From contig NZ_POYJ01000014.1 of assembly GCF_002895435.1 (NCBI RefSeq), positions 93,533 through 157,532 of the forward strand: 64,000 nucleotides of DNA. The letters run 5' to 3'. The notes below the pieces were generated by a model. The model had not been told where the DNA came from, made no database searches, and saw nothing but the letters and a program-made list of their open reading frames with translations. This document shows, piece by piece, positions 28,274 through 37,367 of this stretch. Source of the DNA: Aquimarina sediminis (GTDB lineage: Bacteria > Bacteroidota > Bacteroidia > Flavobacteriales > Flavobacteriaceae). A program made the translations under genes and the position numbers. Within the stretch, counting starts at the first letter, position 1; every line of letters begins with the position of its first letter.

Positions 28274-29497
28274 TCATTGTTTTTTTAGGATCATTGGCAT
28301 TTTTATTATAGATTTTTTTGAATAGTATACACTGTCAATTCTATATGCATTAAAAATTTGATCAGCTCCTTTTAGTTGTAAGCTGTCTTTTATGTAATCG
28401 ATCCAGTCATATCGGTGTACTTTTGCACTGTCTAGTGATTTGATATTAGTTAAATCAGCAAAAGTCAATATGGTATGATGAAGATTGGCACGACTAAGAT
28501 TAGCATAATTTAAATTTGTATCGTCCAAATTGGTGCCTTCTAAATTGGCGTTACTTAAATTAGTATAAGCCAAATTTGCATGATTTAGATCTGACCCGCT
28601 TAGATCTGCATTTCTTAAACTAGCTCCTCCCAGGCTTGCATTCTCTAAGTTAACACGTTCTAATTCGGCAGAAGCAAAATAGGAGTCTGATAAAATTTCT
28701 TCTTCCAAAAAAGTTCCATCTATTTTACTTTTTAGTAGAGAAATAAGTAATTGCCCTCTTTCTGGGCTTGAAGGTAAATCTATTAGAGTATCATTTACCA
28801 AATACCGATAAGGTTTCATCGCTCGACTAAGACTAATAATACGACCAGTGAGGGTACTGGATAGTACTTTTTTTTTGTTTTTAGAGTCTTTGAGTTCGGC
28901 ATTAAGATCACTTAGCACTTCTCCCATGATAAACATTTGCGAAGATCGTCTTGAAGCTTCTGCAAGATGGGTTTGTTGTTCTATTCGTTTATTTTGATCT
29001 TGTATTTTTTGATTTTGCGTTTCGAATAATTTGTTTTGATTTAATACCAATATTGTGGTTACAATACCACCCAGACCCAAAACAAAGGAGCTCATTATTT
29101 TTAAGCCCCAATTTCTAAAATTAGACCAAAGAATATAATTTACTAATCGAGGACCAAAGAATTTGATTTTCTCTTTCTTATCATTTTCTATTGGCAATTG
29201 ATCCGTAGCATGTTCTGCAACAAGCTGAATGGTTTGTTGTGTTTCTTTAAGCAGGGTTTCGAATTCTATTTCTTTCCCAAAGAAGCGTTTTATAATTCGT
29301 TTTCTAAACCACACTAGAATTACAAAAATTAGCGCTATTACTACTGCAACGGTAACCAGAATAAGAAATATAGTTTCAGAAAAGCCGCTAATTATGTCTA
29401 ATGACCAGTATATAAGAAAACCAACTATAGCTCCAATGACAAGACCTAAGATTAATTTTTCATTATTACTTTTTACCCCTTTATTTTTGTGTGTCAT
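28274..29497 (-). CDS. Membrane protein with pentapeptide repeats
   Basis: A 407-aa protein. Two adjacent hydrophobic helices lie near 15-60, and a third near 130-155 precedes a short coiled coil (QNKLFETQNQKIQDQNKRIE). A soluble region follows, then about 15 pentapeptide repeats (A(D/N)LxX type, about 275-350, for example LRNADLSGSDLNHANL). Such repeats fold into a right-handed quadrilateral beta-helix. Function is unknown; membrane-anchored pentapeptide proteins are common in Bacteroidota. It is a stand-alone gene, 109 bases upstream of the M20 peptidase gene on the same strand. Confidence 0.8.
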   Translation of the reverse strand: MTHKNKGVKSNNEKLILGLVIGAIVGFLIYWSLDIISGFSETIFLILVTVAVVIALIFVILVWFRKRIIKRFFGKEIEFETLLKETQQTIQLVAEHATDQLPIENDKKEKIKFFGPRLVNYILWSNFRNWGLKIMSSFVLGLGGIVTTILVLNQNKLFETQNQKIQDQNKRIEQQTHLAEASRRSSQMFIMGEVLSDLNAELKDSKNKKKVLSSTLTGRIISLSRAMKPYRYLVNDTLIDLPSSPERGQLLISLLKSKIDGTFLEEEILSDSYFASAELERVNLENASLGGASLRNADLSGSDLNHANLAYTNLSNANLEGTNLDDTNLNYANLSRANLHHTILTFADLTNIKSLDSAKVHRYDWIDYIKDSLQLKGADQIFNAYRIDSVYYSKKSIIKMPMILKKQ

Positions 29498-29603
29498 TAC
29501 TGTAGTATAGTTTTACTCTAAAATACACAAAATTGGTTAAGGATTATACAATTTCTATACGTGTAAAGTCTTTATATAGAAAGAAATGTAAGTTTAAGGA
29601 GAA

Positions 29604-29641
29604 AAAAAATCCCACTACAGATAAATGTAGTGGGATTTTTT
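29604..29641 (-). terminator. Terminator after dnaN
   Basis: A 16-bp perfect stem (arms 29604-29619 and 29626-29641) with loop GATAAA. T-runs occur on both strands. It sits 21 bases beyond the dnaN stop codon. Confidence 0.85.
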
Positions 29642-29662
29642 ATAAAAGTATTGTTGTATCGT

Positions 29663-30781
29663 CTAGTTATTGAGCATTACCGGCATTACTAACATCGTTA
29701 CGTGTTCTCCTTCATCTAATCCATCAATAGGAGTAAGGATTCCTGCTCTGTTTGGCAGTGACATCTCTAGCTGTACATCATCTGCATTGAGATTGTTTAG
29801 CATCTCACTTAAGAAACGAGAGTTAAACCCAATTTGCATATCGTCTCCTTGATAATCACAAGTTAATCGCTCTTCTGCTTTGTTAGAGTAGTCAATATCT
29901 TCGGCAGAAATATTAAGTTCTGCTCCTGCAATTTTTAATCTAATCTGATGAGTAGTTTTGTTAGAGAATATAGATACTCGACGAACAGAGTTTAAAAACT
30001 GTGTACGGGCAATGGTTAACTTATTGGGGTTCTCTTTAGGGATTACCGCTTCATAGTTAGGATATTTACCATCGATTAGCCTACAGATTAATTGTGTCTC
30101 ATCAAAAGTAAACTTGGCATTAGATTCATTATATTCAATCAATACTTCACTATCGCTTCCTGCCAAAATCCCTTTGAGTAAGTTCAACGGTTTTTTGGGC
30201 ATAATAAATTCTGCTGATTGCGAAGCTTTAATATCTTCTCTGGTATATTTAACCAGTTTATGTGCATCTGTAGCAACAAATGTTAATCCTTCTGTAGAGA
30301 ACTGAAAAAAGACTCCGCTCATTACTGGTCTAAGATCATCATTACCAGTTGCAAAAATTGTTTTGCTTACTGCGGTAGCAAGAACATCTCCCAATATGTT
30401 GGTGGCACTGGGATCTTCTAGTTCTACAGCTTTAGGAAACTCTTCACCATCGGCATATGCTAGGGCATATTTACCGTGATTAGAGCTTATCTCTACTGTG
30501 TTGTTGTCTGCTGCAACAAATGTTAATGGTTGTTCTGGAAAGGTTTTAAGGGTTTCTAACAATAATTTGGCAGGTACAGCGATTGTACCTTGATCAGAAG
30601 ATTCTACTTCTAGTTTTGCAGACATGGTAGTTTCTAGATCAGATGCAGAAACAGCCAATGTGTTATTGTCTAATTCGAATAAAAAGTTATCTAAAATCGG
30701 GAGGGTGTTACTATTACTGATTACCCCGCCTAATACCTGTAGCTGCTTAAGTAAGTAAGAACTGGATACTATAAATTTCAT
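29663..30781 (-). CDS. dnaN: DNA polymerase III beta sliding clamp
   Basis: A 372-aa full-length beta clamp that tethers polymerase III to DNA. Three clamp domains of about 120 aa are visible. It begins MKFIVSSSYLLKQLQVLGGVI and contains NTLPILDNFLFEL, PVMSGVFFQFSTEGLTFVATDAHKL and the C-terminal LPNRAGILTPIDGLDEGEHVTMLVMPVMLNN, which resembles the usual MPMRL-type end. It is the only gene in its unit; neither dnaA nor recF lies beside it, as is common in Bacteroidota. Confidence 0.96.
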   Translation of the reverse strand: MKFIVSSSYLLKQLQVLGGVISNSNTLPILDNFLFELDNNTLAVSASDLETTMSAKLEVESSDQGTIAVPAKLLLETLKTFPEQPLTFVAADNNTVEISSNHGKYALAYADGEEFPKAVELEDPSATNILGDVLATAVSKTIFATGNDDLRPVMSGVFFQFSTEGLTFVATDAHKLVKYTREDIKASQSAEFIMPKKPLNLLKGILAGSDSEVLIEYNESNAKFTFDETQLICRLIDGKYPNYEAVIPKENPNKLTIARTQFLNSVRRVSIFSNKTTHQIRLKIAGAELNISAEDIDYSNKAEERLTCDYQGDDMQIGFNSRFLSEMLNNLNADDVQLEMSLPNRAGILTPIDGLDEGEHVTMLVMPVMLNN

Positions 30782-30814
30782 ATATACGTGTGACTAGTTA
30801 TGTACAGTTTTACG

Positions 30815-30822
30815 CAAATATA
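30815..30822 (-). promoter_or_regulatory. Putative -7 box of dnaN
   Basis: On the minus strand this reads TATATTTG, matching the Bacteroidota TANNTTTG -7 consensus, about 33 bases upstream of the dnaN ATG. No convincing -33 TTG was seen at the usual spacing. Confidence 0.4.
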
Positions 30823-30912
30823 ATTGTAATCTTACTGGATTACGGTATCCTGAAAACCATAGTTATTAACAAACCAAGGGGAGTTATTGACTATTTTGTC
30901 AACTACTAATTC

Positions 30913-31488
30913 TTAATTGGTTTTATCTTTCATAAGCTTATCGGTGTAATGTGCTTTGTGTTTGGGTGTAGCAAATCGTTTTTTGTTGTAAGCAGATGAT
31001 TCTCCTTTTGGGATCGACAAGCTTTTCCATTCATTACTTGCGATCATTTTTCCAAGAAATACTATTTGTCCAATATGATAGGAGTAATGTGCTAATTGAC
31101 GATTGATAGCCTCTGTAATACTGTGCTCTATATTTCTAATGTAAATAGGTTGGTCAAAATTGTCTTCATCAACACTGTTTAGTGCATCAAAGAGGCATTG
31201 CCACCCTTCATCCCATTTGGATAAAAGCTCTTCTTTACTTTTGATATCATTCTCAAATTCTGCATCGCGTTGTCTCCATTCTTTTTCGCCATCTGTAGTT
31301 AAGAAGTCTGTCCATCGGGATTTCATATTTCCCCAAAGATGTTTTACAATAATAGCTATACTATTACTAGTTTCATTGTATTGCCACCAAAATTGATCCT
31401 CTGGGATTTGAGAAATTGTCTTTTCTCCAAGCGATTTATAGTATTTGAATTGTTTTTGAATTCCTTCGAGATATCCTGATGAGTTCAT
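30913..31488 (-). CDS. DUF1572 / DinB-like four-helix protein
   Basis: A 191-aa cytosolic protein of the DinB/YfiT-like superfamily (DUF1572). The three metal-site histidines are plausible in SIAIIVKHLWGNM and QLAHYSYHIGQIVFL. Relatives in this superfamily act as thiol transferases or metal-dependent hydrolases, but this branch is uncharacterised. The C-terminus is Lys-rich. It follows btuC by 96 bases on the same strand and is probably not part of B12 metabolism. Confidence 0.8.
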   Translation of the reverse strand: MNSSGYLEGIQKQFKYYKSLGEKTISQIPEDQFWWQYNETSNSIAIIVKHLWGNMKSRWTDFLTTDGEKEWRQRDAEFENDIKSKEELLSKWDEGWQCLFDALNSVDEDNFDQPIYIRNIEHSITEAINRQLAHYSYHIGQIVFLGKMIASNEWKSLSIPKGESSAYNKKRFATPKHKAHYTDKLMKDKTN

Positions 31489-31584
31489 GATAATGTGCTT
31501 TTCTTCTAAAGATAAGATTTTTATGTTATTATAAAAGAAAGAACAATAGATGTGCTATTCCGTTTTATGAATATATGGATAGCA

Positions 31585-32616
31585 TTAGAACAACATTTTT
31601 CGCTTTCTAACTAATAACCAAATAACCACAGGAGCACCTATTAACGAAGTAATAGCATTGATAGGAAGGGTGTATTCACTAGATGGTAATTGGGCTATAC
31701 CATCGCATATTAGCATAATGATGCTTCCTAGAAGTATCACGGCAGGGATTAATGTTTTATGATCAGAAGTATGAAATAGTTGTCTGGTGAGATGAGGCAC
31801 TGCTAATCCGATAAAGGCAATGGGACCGGCAAAGGCAGTACTACTACCAGCCAATAACCCTGTAGCGGTGATAATCAAAATACGACTGGTTTTTATATTA
31901 AGCCCTAGGCTTCGAGCATAGTTTTCTCCTAGAAGTAATGTGTTAAGTGGTTTTATAGAAAGAATTGCCATTAATAATCCTACTACGGATACCCCTGAGA
32001 AAACAATAACATCGAACCAAGACAGATTGCCTAAGCTGCCAAACTCCCAAAAGATATATTGCTGTAATTGATGGGCAGGAGCAAAGTAAGAAAGTACACT
32101 AACTATGGCTGTAGTGATACTACCAAACATAAGTCCAATAATAAGAATTGCCATGGTATCTCTTACTCGTATGGATACAATCATAACGGCAAATAGAACC
32201 AATACACTACCTAAGCTGGCAGCAATTACTAATCCCCATTTTGAAATCAAAAATGTAGAAACTGCCGCTACGGTAAATGTGCTGCTTAATATTAGTATTG
32301 CCACACCAAGTGTTGCCCCAGAGCTAATTCCTAACACAAAAGGCCCGGCCAGAGGGTTTCTAAACAATGTTTGCATTAGTAGACCTGCCACTCCCAAACC
32401 ACTACCTACAATTATAGCGGTAACGGCTTTTGGTAATCGGTAATCTATAATGATATGTCTCCAGGATTCTTTTTCTACAGAGCCACCTACTAAGCTGTTA
32501 AGGGTGTCTAGCCAAGGGATAAATACCGAGCCTAAGCTAATGTTTGCTATAAAACAAATCACTAATACTATGGTGATACTTATAAAAACACGTTTGTATG
32601 ATTTATTTGGGGTCAA
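31585..32616 (-). CDS. btuC: FecCD-type ABC permease, probable B12 transporter
   Basis: A 343-aa inner-membrane permease with about ten helices. The family segments are DYRLPKAVTAIIVGSGLGVAG, RNPLAGPFVLGISSGATLG and AGPIAFIGLAVPHLTRQ. The last contains the coupling-helix region that meets the ATPase. The start is TTG at 32614-32616, placed directly after the TGA stop of the binding-protein gene and in the same frame. No ATG lies before the first helix. The location in a cobalamin salvage cluster supports B12 over iron-siderophore. No ATPase gene follows in the window. Confidence 0.85.
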   Translation of the reverse strand: MTPNKSYKRVFISITIVLVICFIANISLGSVFIPWLDTLNSLVGGSVEKESWRHIIIDYRLPKAVTAIIVGSGLGVAGLLMQTLFRNPLAGPFVLGISSGATLGVAILILSSTFTVAAVSTFLISKWGLVIAASLGSVLVLFAVMIVSIRVRDTMAILIIGLMFGSITTAIVSVLSYFAPAHQLQQYIFWEFGSLGNLSWFDVIVFSGVSVVGLLMAILSIKPLNTLLLGENYARSLGLNIKTSRILIITATGLLAGSSTAFAGPIAFIGLAVPHLTRQLFHTSDHKTLIPAVILLGSIIMLICDGIAQLPSSEYTLPINAITSLIGAPVVIWLLVRKRKMLF

Positions 32617-33756
32617 TCAGTTGAGTTTTTTAAAAAAATAAGGTTCGTAATTGGTTAATAGTTCGGGATGAGCAATTTTGATGATATCTTTTAGAATTAA
32701 ATCGGGCCGCATAGGTCCTAATTCATAATAGATTAATCCTCCTTCGCTACCCGTCTTTAACGATGAAGAATATACGGCTTTATTTTTAAATGCGCTAAAA
32801 AGTGGATATTGATGGTTGTTTTCTTTGAGCTCACTTAATGATTTAGAAGAGCCAGAATCTATCCATAACTCTGCATTTTTTGCTTTTTCTAAAACACTTT
32901 CAAAGCTTAGTGCCATACTGCCTGCTTTTTTTGTGTCTGCCCATAGGTAAGTAGTATGTGCATCCTTTAAAAATCTTGCAATAAAACTATCACCTCCAGG
33001 AACATGCCATACATCTTTAAACATACTACCTGATAATACAGTGGGAGATGTGGTTGTATTTTGAGCAAGAGTGGTCGCTTCAAGGTATTCTTTTTTGATA
33101 TTCTGAAATACATCTTCAGCTATTTTTTCTTTACCAAAAAATGCAGCAATAAATTTTATCCATTCTGCTCTTCCCAGAGGATGTTTTTCCATCCATGAAC
33201 CATTCATAACAACAGGTATTCCTGTTTTTTGAATGAGATCAAATGCTTTGGTATCACCATTGGGAGTGAACCCTATTACAAGCTCTGGAGAAAGTTCAAG
33301 AACCACTTCTGTATTCAGGTTATATTCTTTTCCAAGTTCTTTGATAGCCCCATTATCAATTAGCGCACGAGTTTTTTCTGAAGAAATATAGCCTGTATTC
33401 GGAAACCCAACCAATTTTTGTTCAAGATTCATATACTCCAGCATAGGGATATCTGTGGTAGAAGTAACAACAACTCTTTCTATTGGTACTTCTATAAAAA
33501 TAGCATTAGAGGATACGGCAGGTTTTGGGGTTCCTTTAGGGTGTAGTATGTAAACAAGCTCTTCTTTTGCATCTGGCCATGGGGTAGTAACCTTAATTTC
33601 TTTATACTCTCTTTTATTCTGAATCGTAAATCCAGATGCGTATTCAATCTTTTGAGGAGCAAGATACATTACCGTAAGTGGTGTGGTATCTTTTGAAGCT
33701 TTTTTGCATGAAATACTTATTAAGAGAATAAATAAAACGATAAGGGGACTACGCAT
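32617..33756 (-). CDS. btuF: Corrinoid-binding ABC lipoprotein
   Basis: A 379-aa periplasmic binding protein of the helical-backbone BtuF/FecB group. The N-terminus MRSPLIVLFILLISISCKK is a lipoprotein signal with the acylated Cys at residue 17. The TroA-like fold shows RVVVTSTTDIPMLEYMN, LSPELVIGF and a long backbone helix. It should capture corrinoid in the periplasm for the permease encoded immediately downstream. The TGA stop abuts the TTG start of btuC. A 410-base repeat-rich gap separates it from cobC upstream. Confidence 0.85.
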   Translation of the reverse strand: MRSPLIVLFILLISISCKKASKDTTPLTVMYLAPQKIEYASGFTIQNKREYKEIKVTTPWPDAKEELVYILHPKGTPKPAVSSNAIFIEVPIERVVVTSTTDIPMLEYMNLEQKLVGFPNTGYISSEKTRALIDNGAIKELGKEYNLNTEVVLELSPELVIGFTPNGDTKAFDLIQKTGIPVVMNGSWMEKHPLGRAEWIKFIAAFFGKEKIAEDVFQNIKKEYLEATTLAQNTTTSPTVLSGSMFKDVWHVPGGDSFIARFLKDAHTTYLWADTKKAGSMALSFESVLEKAKNAELWIDSGSSKSLSELKENNHQYPLFSAFKNKAVYSSSLKTGSEGGLIYYELGPMRPDLILKDIIKIAHPELLTNYEPYFFKKLN

Positions 33757-33822
33757 AGCTATTTTTTTTTGTAAAAATAGTAAATCGAGGTAAGTTTAAT
33801 GATTATAACTTTTGTTAAGTAT

Positions 33823-33877
33823 GTCTTGTCCTGAAATAGGTTTACACTAACAGTGTAAACCTATTTCAGGACAAGAC
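33823..33877. repeat. 26-bp perfect inverted repeat
   Basis: Arms at 33823-33848 and 33852-33877 are exact reverse complements around AAC. The outer ends read GTCTTGTCCTGAAATAGG. The look is that of two insertion-sequence ends joined head to head, or a miniature element, but no transposase remnant is seen. In RNA it would be a very strong hairpin in the leader of btuF. Confidence 0.8.
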
Positions 33878-33879
33878 AG

Positions 33880-34130
33880 GGGGTAGAGCCCTCTTAGGAG
33901 GGGGGTAGCCCCCTTAGTTAGGTAGTTCGAACTGGTTAGATACCCTTTTGATCTGGTTCGTTACCGCTTCGAAGTGGTAGTTTAGCCCCTTGTTTCTGGT
34001 TATTTAGCCTTTCGATGTGGTTGATTACCGCTTCGAAATGGTATTTTGGGTGGTACTGGGGCTAAGAATGGAGGTTGGTATCGGTTATTTACCACTTCGT
34101 ATCACCTCAGAACCGCTTCGAATAGTTATT
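33880..34130. repeat. Degenerate palindromic repeats upstream of btuF
   Basis: A GC-richer non-coding stretch begins with two short GC hairpins (CCCTC-TTAG-GAGGG and GGGG-GTAG-CCCC). Repeated units built around ACCGCTTCGAAGTGGT-like palindromes follow at about 33963, 34026, 34090 and 34111. Two units containing CCTTTTGATCTGGTT and CCTTTCGATGTGGTT are about 64 bases apart. No open frame or gene remnant is recognisable. Confidence 0.6.
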
Positions 34131-34166
34131 TGAGTAGAAACTGTGGGTTTATAGGTAAGTTATCCT

Positions 34167-34685
34167 CTAGATTGTAAACACTTCTCCATACGAAACCTTG
34201 ATATCAAAAGAATCTTTGAGATCGACTTGCTGTATATGTGCAAGCAATGCTCTTATGGGACCAGCATGAGTTACAATGATAATTTTTTCTTCAGAGGGAT
34301 GATCTAGAGAGTTGTAGAAATCCAGAATTCTTTGTTGTAACATAATATATGACTCTCCATTAGGAACTTGTATTGTAACAAAGTCTTCCATCCAGGGATC
34401 GAGTTCTTTCTGATCTATCTCATTCCAGGCTCTTAACTCCCAGTCTCCAAAATCCATTTCTTTAAGCCTACGATCAAATATAACAGGCATGTCAAATGTT
34501 TTGGCTAATAGTTTACATCGTTGCAATGGGCTGCTATACACCTTAGAGATTTCAGAAACGGGGATATGTTGATGTATTTTTTTTACTTCATCAGAAAAAG
34601 TGTCTGTTATACCTATATCGCTTTGCCCATAGCAGATTCCTTTTTCGATATTGGGAGTTGTATGTCTTACCAGATATATTTCCAT
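34167..34685 (-). CDS. cobC: Alpha-ribazole phosphatase-like histidine phosphatase
   Basis: A 172-aa histidine phosphatase superfamily member with the phospho-histidine motif YLVRHTTP at the N-terminus, SSPLQRCKLLA, and the second catalytic His in IIVTHAGPIRALL. In the cobalamin context it should dephosphorylate alpha-ribazole-5'-phosphate or the cobalamin phosphate product. It overlaps the 3' end of cobS by 19 bases, which suggests translational coupling. Some relatives are phosphoglycerate mutases; the neighbours make CobC much more likely. Confidence 0.88.
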   Translation of the reverse strand: MEIYLVRHTTPNIEKGICYGQSDIGITDTFSDEVKKIHQHIPVSEISKVYSSPLQRCKLLAKTFDMPVIFDRRLKEMDFGDWELRAWNEIDQKELDPWMEDFVTIQVPNGESYIMLQQRILDFYNSLDHPSEEKIIIVTHAGPIRALLAHIQQVDLKDSFDIKVSYGEVFTI

Positions 34686-35431
34686 AGGGCTACCATTGAT
34701 AGATAAAATATAACTTCACTTAGTTGTTGTACTGCTCCAGCACAATCCCCTGTTTGCCCGCCAATCCATTTTTTAAATTTAACTCCCAAGAATATTTTTG
34801 ACAAATACATAGGGATCAAGGTAATGAATATCCAGGGGTTTTTGAAAAATAGTAAAGGGGCAATGCCTAACACCCCACTTATTAGTAACGAGTAGATACT
34901 CATACTTTTTGCAGCAGGTTTGGCTTTGCTATCATCTGTATCTCTTACATAAGGATGGGTATAGATTAATGTAGTGGCTATAAAACGACTTAGGCTATGT
35001 CCAGAGATTAATACTAAAGGAATATAAGATATTTCAGTTTCTCTTAGAGATGCAAACTTAATAGCTAATAGTAGTACTAACCCGATGGTACCATAGGTAC
35101 CTAATCGAGAATCTTTCATGATAAGAAGTATTTTTTCTTTGGTCCATCCTCCTCCAAAACCATCACATACATCGGCAAAGCCATCTTCGTGAAATGCTCC
35201 TGTGATATAAATTGTAGCAGCCATGGATAACAAAAGAGAGAGCTCTACAGAAAACACAAAAGAAGCTCCGTAAAAAACAAGTGCCCCAATACCACCAACA
35301 AGAATACCAACAAGAGAGAAATATCTAGTACTAAGTTTTAAATATTCGGGATCATGATCTACCCATTTTGGACAAGGGATACGGGTAAAAAACATCAATG
35401 CTGTAAAAAAGATATGGATTTCTCTTTTCAT
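34667..35431 (-). CDS. cobS: Adenosylcobinamide-GDP ribazoletransferase
   Basis: A 254-aa inner-membrane enzyme that joins adenosylcobinamide-GDP with alpha-ribazole (phosphate), the last assembly step for the cobalamin lower ligand. The signature is GAFHEDGFADVCDGFGGG, followed by MKDSRLGTYGTIGLVL. Several hydrophobic helices follow. Near the C-terminus, KKWIGGQTGDCAGAVQQLSE is the usual conserved end. It lies 3 bases after the small membrane protein gene and overlaps cobC downstream. Confidence 0.94.
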   Translation of the reverse strand: MKREIHIFFTALMFFTRIPCPKWVDHDPEYLKLSTRYFSLVGILVGGIGALVFYGASFVFSVELSLLLSMAATIYITGAFHEDGFADVCDGFGGGWTKEKILLIMKDSRLGTYGTIGLVLLLAIKFASLRETEISYIPLVLISGHSLSRFIATTLIYTHPYVRDTDDSKAKPAAKSMSIYSLLISGVLGIAPLLFFKNPWIFITLIPMYLSKIFLGVKFKKWIGGQTGDCAGAVQQLSEVIFYLSMVALWKYIW

Positions 35432-35434
35432 GAG

Positions 35435-35773
35435 TTACTTAAAATTAATGTCTAGGGCAGAATCCTCAACGAGATACTGCCACCACGGAATCAAAGAACC
35501 TATAATAAGTATAATTGCCAGAATTATCCCGATACCTCCGACTTTATTCTTTTTTAGAAATGAAATAATTCCAAAATACAGGCTTAGTAGCCCAATACAA
35601 ACTGAAACCATTCTAAAGGTTTTGGCAATTGTAAAGATATACGAATTTAATTCTGAAATGTTTTTTGACAATTCGTTTGATGCTTGGTATTGCCTGGATA
35701 AATCTATACTAAACCAATACACAAAGTATATTCCGATTATAGCGATAACAATAGATAAGATCCCTTTTTGCAT
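35435..35773 (-). CDS. Small membrane protein within cob operon
   Basis: A 112-aa protein not matched to a family I know. It has three hydrophobic helices: residues 4-20 (GILSIVIAIIGIYFVYW), about 50-70, and about 78-95 (KVGGIGIILAIILIIGSLIPWW). It sits between cobT and cobS with gaps of 9 and 3 bases, so it is co-transcribed with them. A role in corrinoid handling or in holding membrane-bound CobS is possible but is inference from position only. Confidence 0.65.
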   Translation of the reverse strand: MQKGILSIVIAIIGIYFVYWFSIDLSRQYQASNELSKNISELNSYIFTIAKTFRMVSVCIGLLSLYFGIISFLKKNKVGGIGIILAIILIIGSLIPWWQYLVEDSALDINFK

Positions 35774-35782
35774 GGTAGTATA

Positions 35783-36820
35783 TTATTTATTACCAGAGAC
35801 TCCGGCACTTTCAAAACTAGCCATATTATTTAAGAACGCCACTGCAGATTCTATAATTGGATACGCTACAGCTATTCCTGTTCCTTCTCCTAGGCGCATG
35901 CCGAGGTTAATCAGCGGCTTTTTGCCTAGGAAATCATGCATCTTATGATGTCCTTGTTCTTCAGAGGTATGTGCAAAAATGCAATAATCTAATACATTTT
36001 TGTTTATAGCATGTGCAGCTAATAGAGCGGCAGTAACGATAAACCCATCGATAACAATTGTCATCCTAAGTTCAGCAGCTTTTAGGATAGCTCCGGTAAT
36101 CATAGCAATCTCAAACCCACCATATGTTGCTAATGCTTCAAGTGGCGAGGCAGGATTATAGTTTTGATACACCTCTGATAAGATATGTTGCTTAGTTTTA
36201 ATTGCTTCGGTATCAAGTCCTGTCCCAGAACCTACACATTCTGTTATTGGTGTATTCGTATAGTAACTCATCAGTAAAGACGCAGAAGAAGTATTACCTA
36301 TTCCCATTTCACCAAAGCCTATAATATTGCTGCCTTTTTGATACGTTTTGACAACAAGATTAGCCCCTTGATCAATAGCCTTGTTACACTGTGCTATGGT
36401 CATAGCGGGTTGTTCCTGATAATTTTGTGTTCCATAATCAATTTTGGCATCAATTATGCCCGATATACCTTCAAAATTATGATTTACTCCGGCATCTACA
36501 ATGGTAAGCCCAATATTGTGTTGTTTGCAAAAAACATTGATCGCTGCACCCTGATTTACAAAATTGTATACCATCTGCGCTGTAACTTCTTGAGGATAAG
36601 GGTTGACTTCTCCTTTTTTTGCAATACCGTGATCACCCGCAAAAACAAAAATCGTAGGTTGTTGCAGGCTAGGTTGATCTGTATTTTGAATCATACCTAT
36701 TTGCAAAGCTATTTTTTCTAGAGTGCCCAATGCACCAATGGGCTTGGTTTTATTATCAATCTTGGATTGAATGGTTTCTTTTAGGGTTTTGTCTAAAACA
36801 GCTTGTATAGTAAAGTTCAT
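35783..36820 (-). CDS. cobT: Nicotinate-nucleotide-DMB phosphoribosyltransferase
   Basis: A 345-aa CobT that moves ribose-phosphate from nicotinate mononucleotide to 5,6-dimethylbenzimidazole (or a similar base), giving alpha-ribazole phosphate. Typical segments are NKTKPIGALGTLEKIALQI at the start, FAGDHGIAKKGE, FGEMGIGNTSSASLLM, GGFEIAMITGAIL and the catalytic-Glu region LGEGTGIAVAYPIIESA. It is 11 bases downstream of cobU. Together with CobU, CobS and CobC it forms a complete nucleotide-loop assembly set. Confidence 0.95.
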   Translation of the reverse strand: MNFTIQAVLDKTLKETIQSKIDNKTKPIGALGTLEKIALQIGMIQNTDQPSLQQPTIFVFAGDHGIAKKGEVNPYPQEVTAQMVYNFVNQGAAINVFCKQHNIGLTIVDAGVNHNFEGISGIIDAKIDYGTQNYQEQPAMTIAQCNKAIDQGANLVVKTYQKGSNIIGFGEMGIGNTSSASLLMSYYTNTPITECVGSGTGLDTEAIKTKQHILSEVYQNYNPASPLEALATYGGFEIAMITGAILKAAELRMTIVIDGFIVTAALLAAHAINKNVLDYCIFAHTSEEQGHHKMHDFLGKKPLINLGMRLGEGTGIAVAYPIIESAVAFLNNMASFESAGVSGNK

Positions 36821-36831
36821 CGGGTTGTTAG

Positions 36832-37344
36832 TTATTTTGTGTTTTTGATTTCTACCGGAATACCAGAAACCATGAGAGTTGCTCTATCCGCATGTTTGGC
36901 AATATGCTGATTCATCCACCCTTGTAGTTCTGTGAATTTTCTACCTACTTCAGTAGTGGCATGAACTCCCATTCCTATTTCATTAGAAATGATAATTAAT
37001 GTAGCATTAATGGTAAGTAGTTTGTCAAATTCTTCTTTAGCTTGTGATAATGAAGCTTTAATATCATTTTTGGTATCTACAAAATAATTAGTAAGCCAAA
37101 GGGTAACACAATCTATAACCACTACAGTATGATCAGGGATTACTTTTGAAATTTCTTTTTCTTCTTCAATAGAAGTCCATCTCTTATCGCGTTCGGCAAT
37201 ATGCCTGTCAATACGTTGCCGGTGATTATCATCCCATACGCGAGAAGTTGCCAAATAATAAGGTGAGTCAGAAAGCTGCAATGCCAGATCCTGAGCATAG
37301 CTACTTTTACCAGACCGTTCTCCTCCTGTTATATAATACAACAT
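36832..37344 (-). CDS. cobU: Adenosylcobinamide kinase / guanylyltransferase
   Basis: A 170-aa bifunctional enzyme that phosphorylates adenosylcobinamide and then adds GMP from GTP. The P-loop is GGERSGKS (residues 7-14). The guanylylated His region is RIDRHIAERDKRW, followed by VVIDCVTLWLTNYF and ISNEIGMGVHATTEVGRKF. It is first in the minus-strand cob operon and diverges from the B12 riboswitch and receptor gene. The short upstream region leaves no room for its own B12 riboswitch. Confidence 0.94.
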   Translation of the reverse strand: MLYYITGGERSGKSSYAQDLALQLSDSPYYLATSRVWDDNHRQRIDRHIAERDKRWTSIEEEKEISKVIPDHTVVVIDCVTLWLTNYFVDTKNDIKASLSQAKEEFDKLLTINATLIIISNEIGMGVHATTEVGRKFTELQGWMNQHIAKHADRATLMVSGIPVEIKNTK

Positions 37345-37367
37345 CCAAATTGTTTTTTAAAAGAAGA

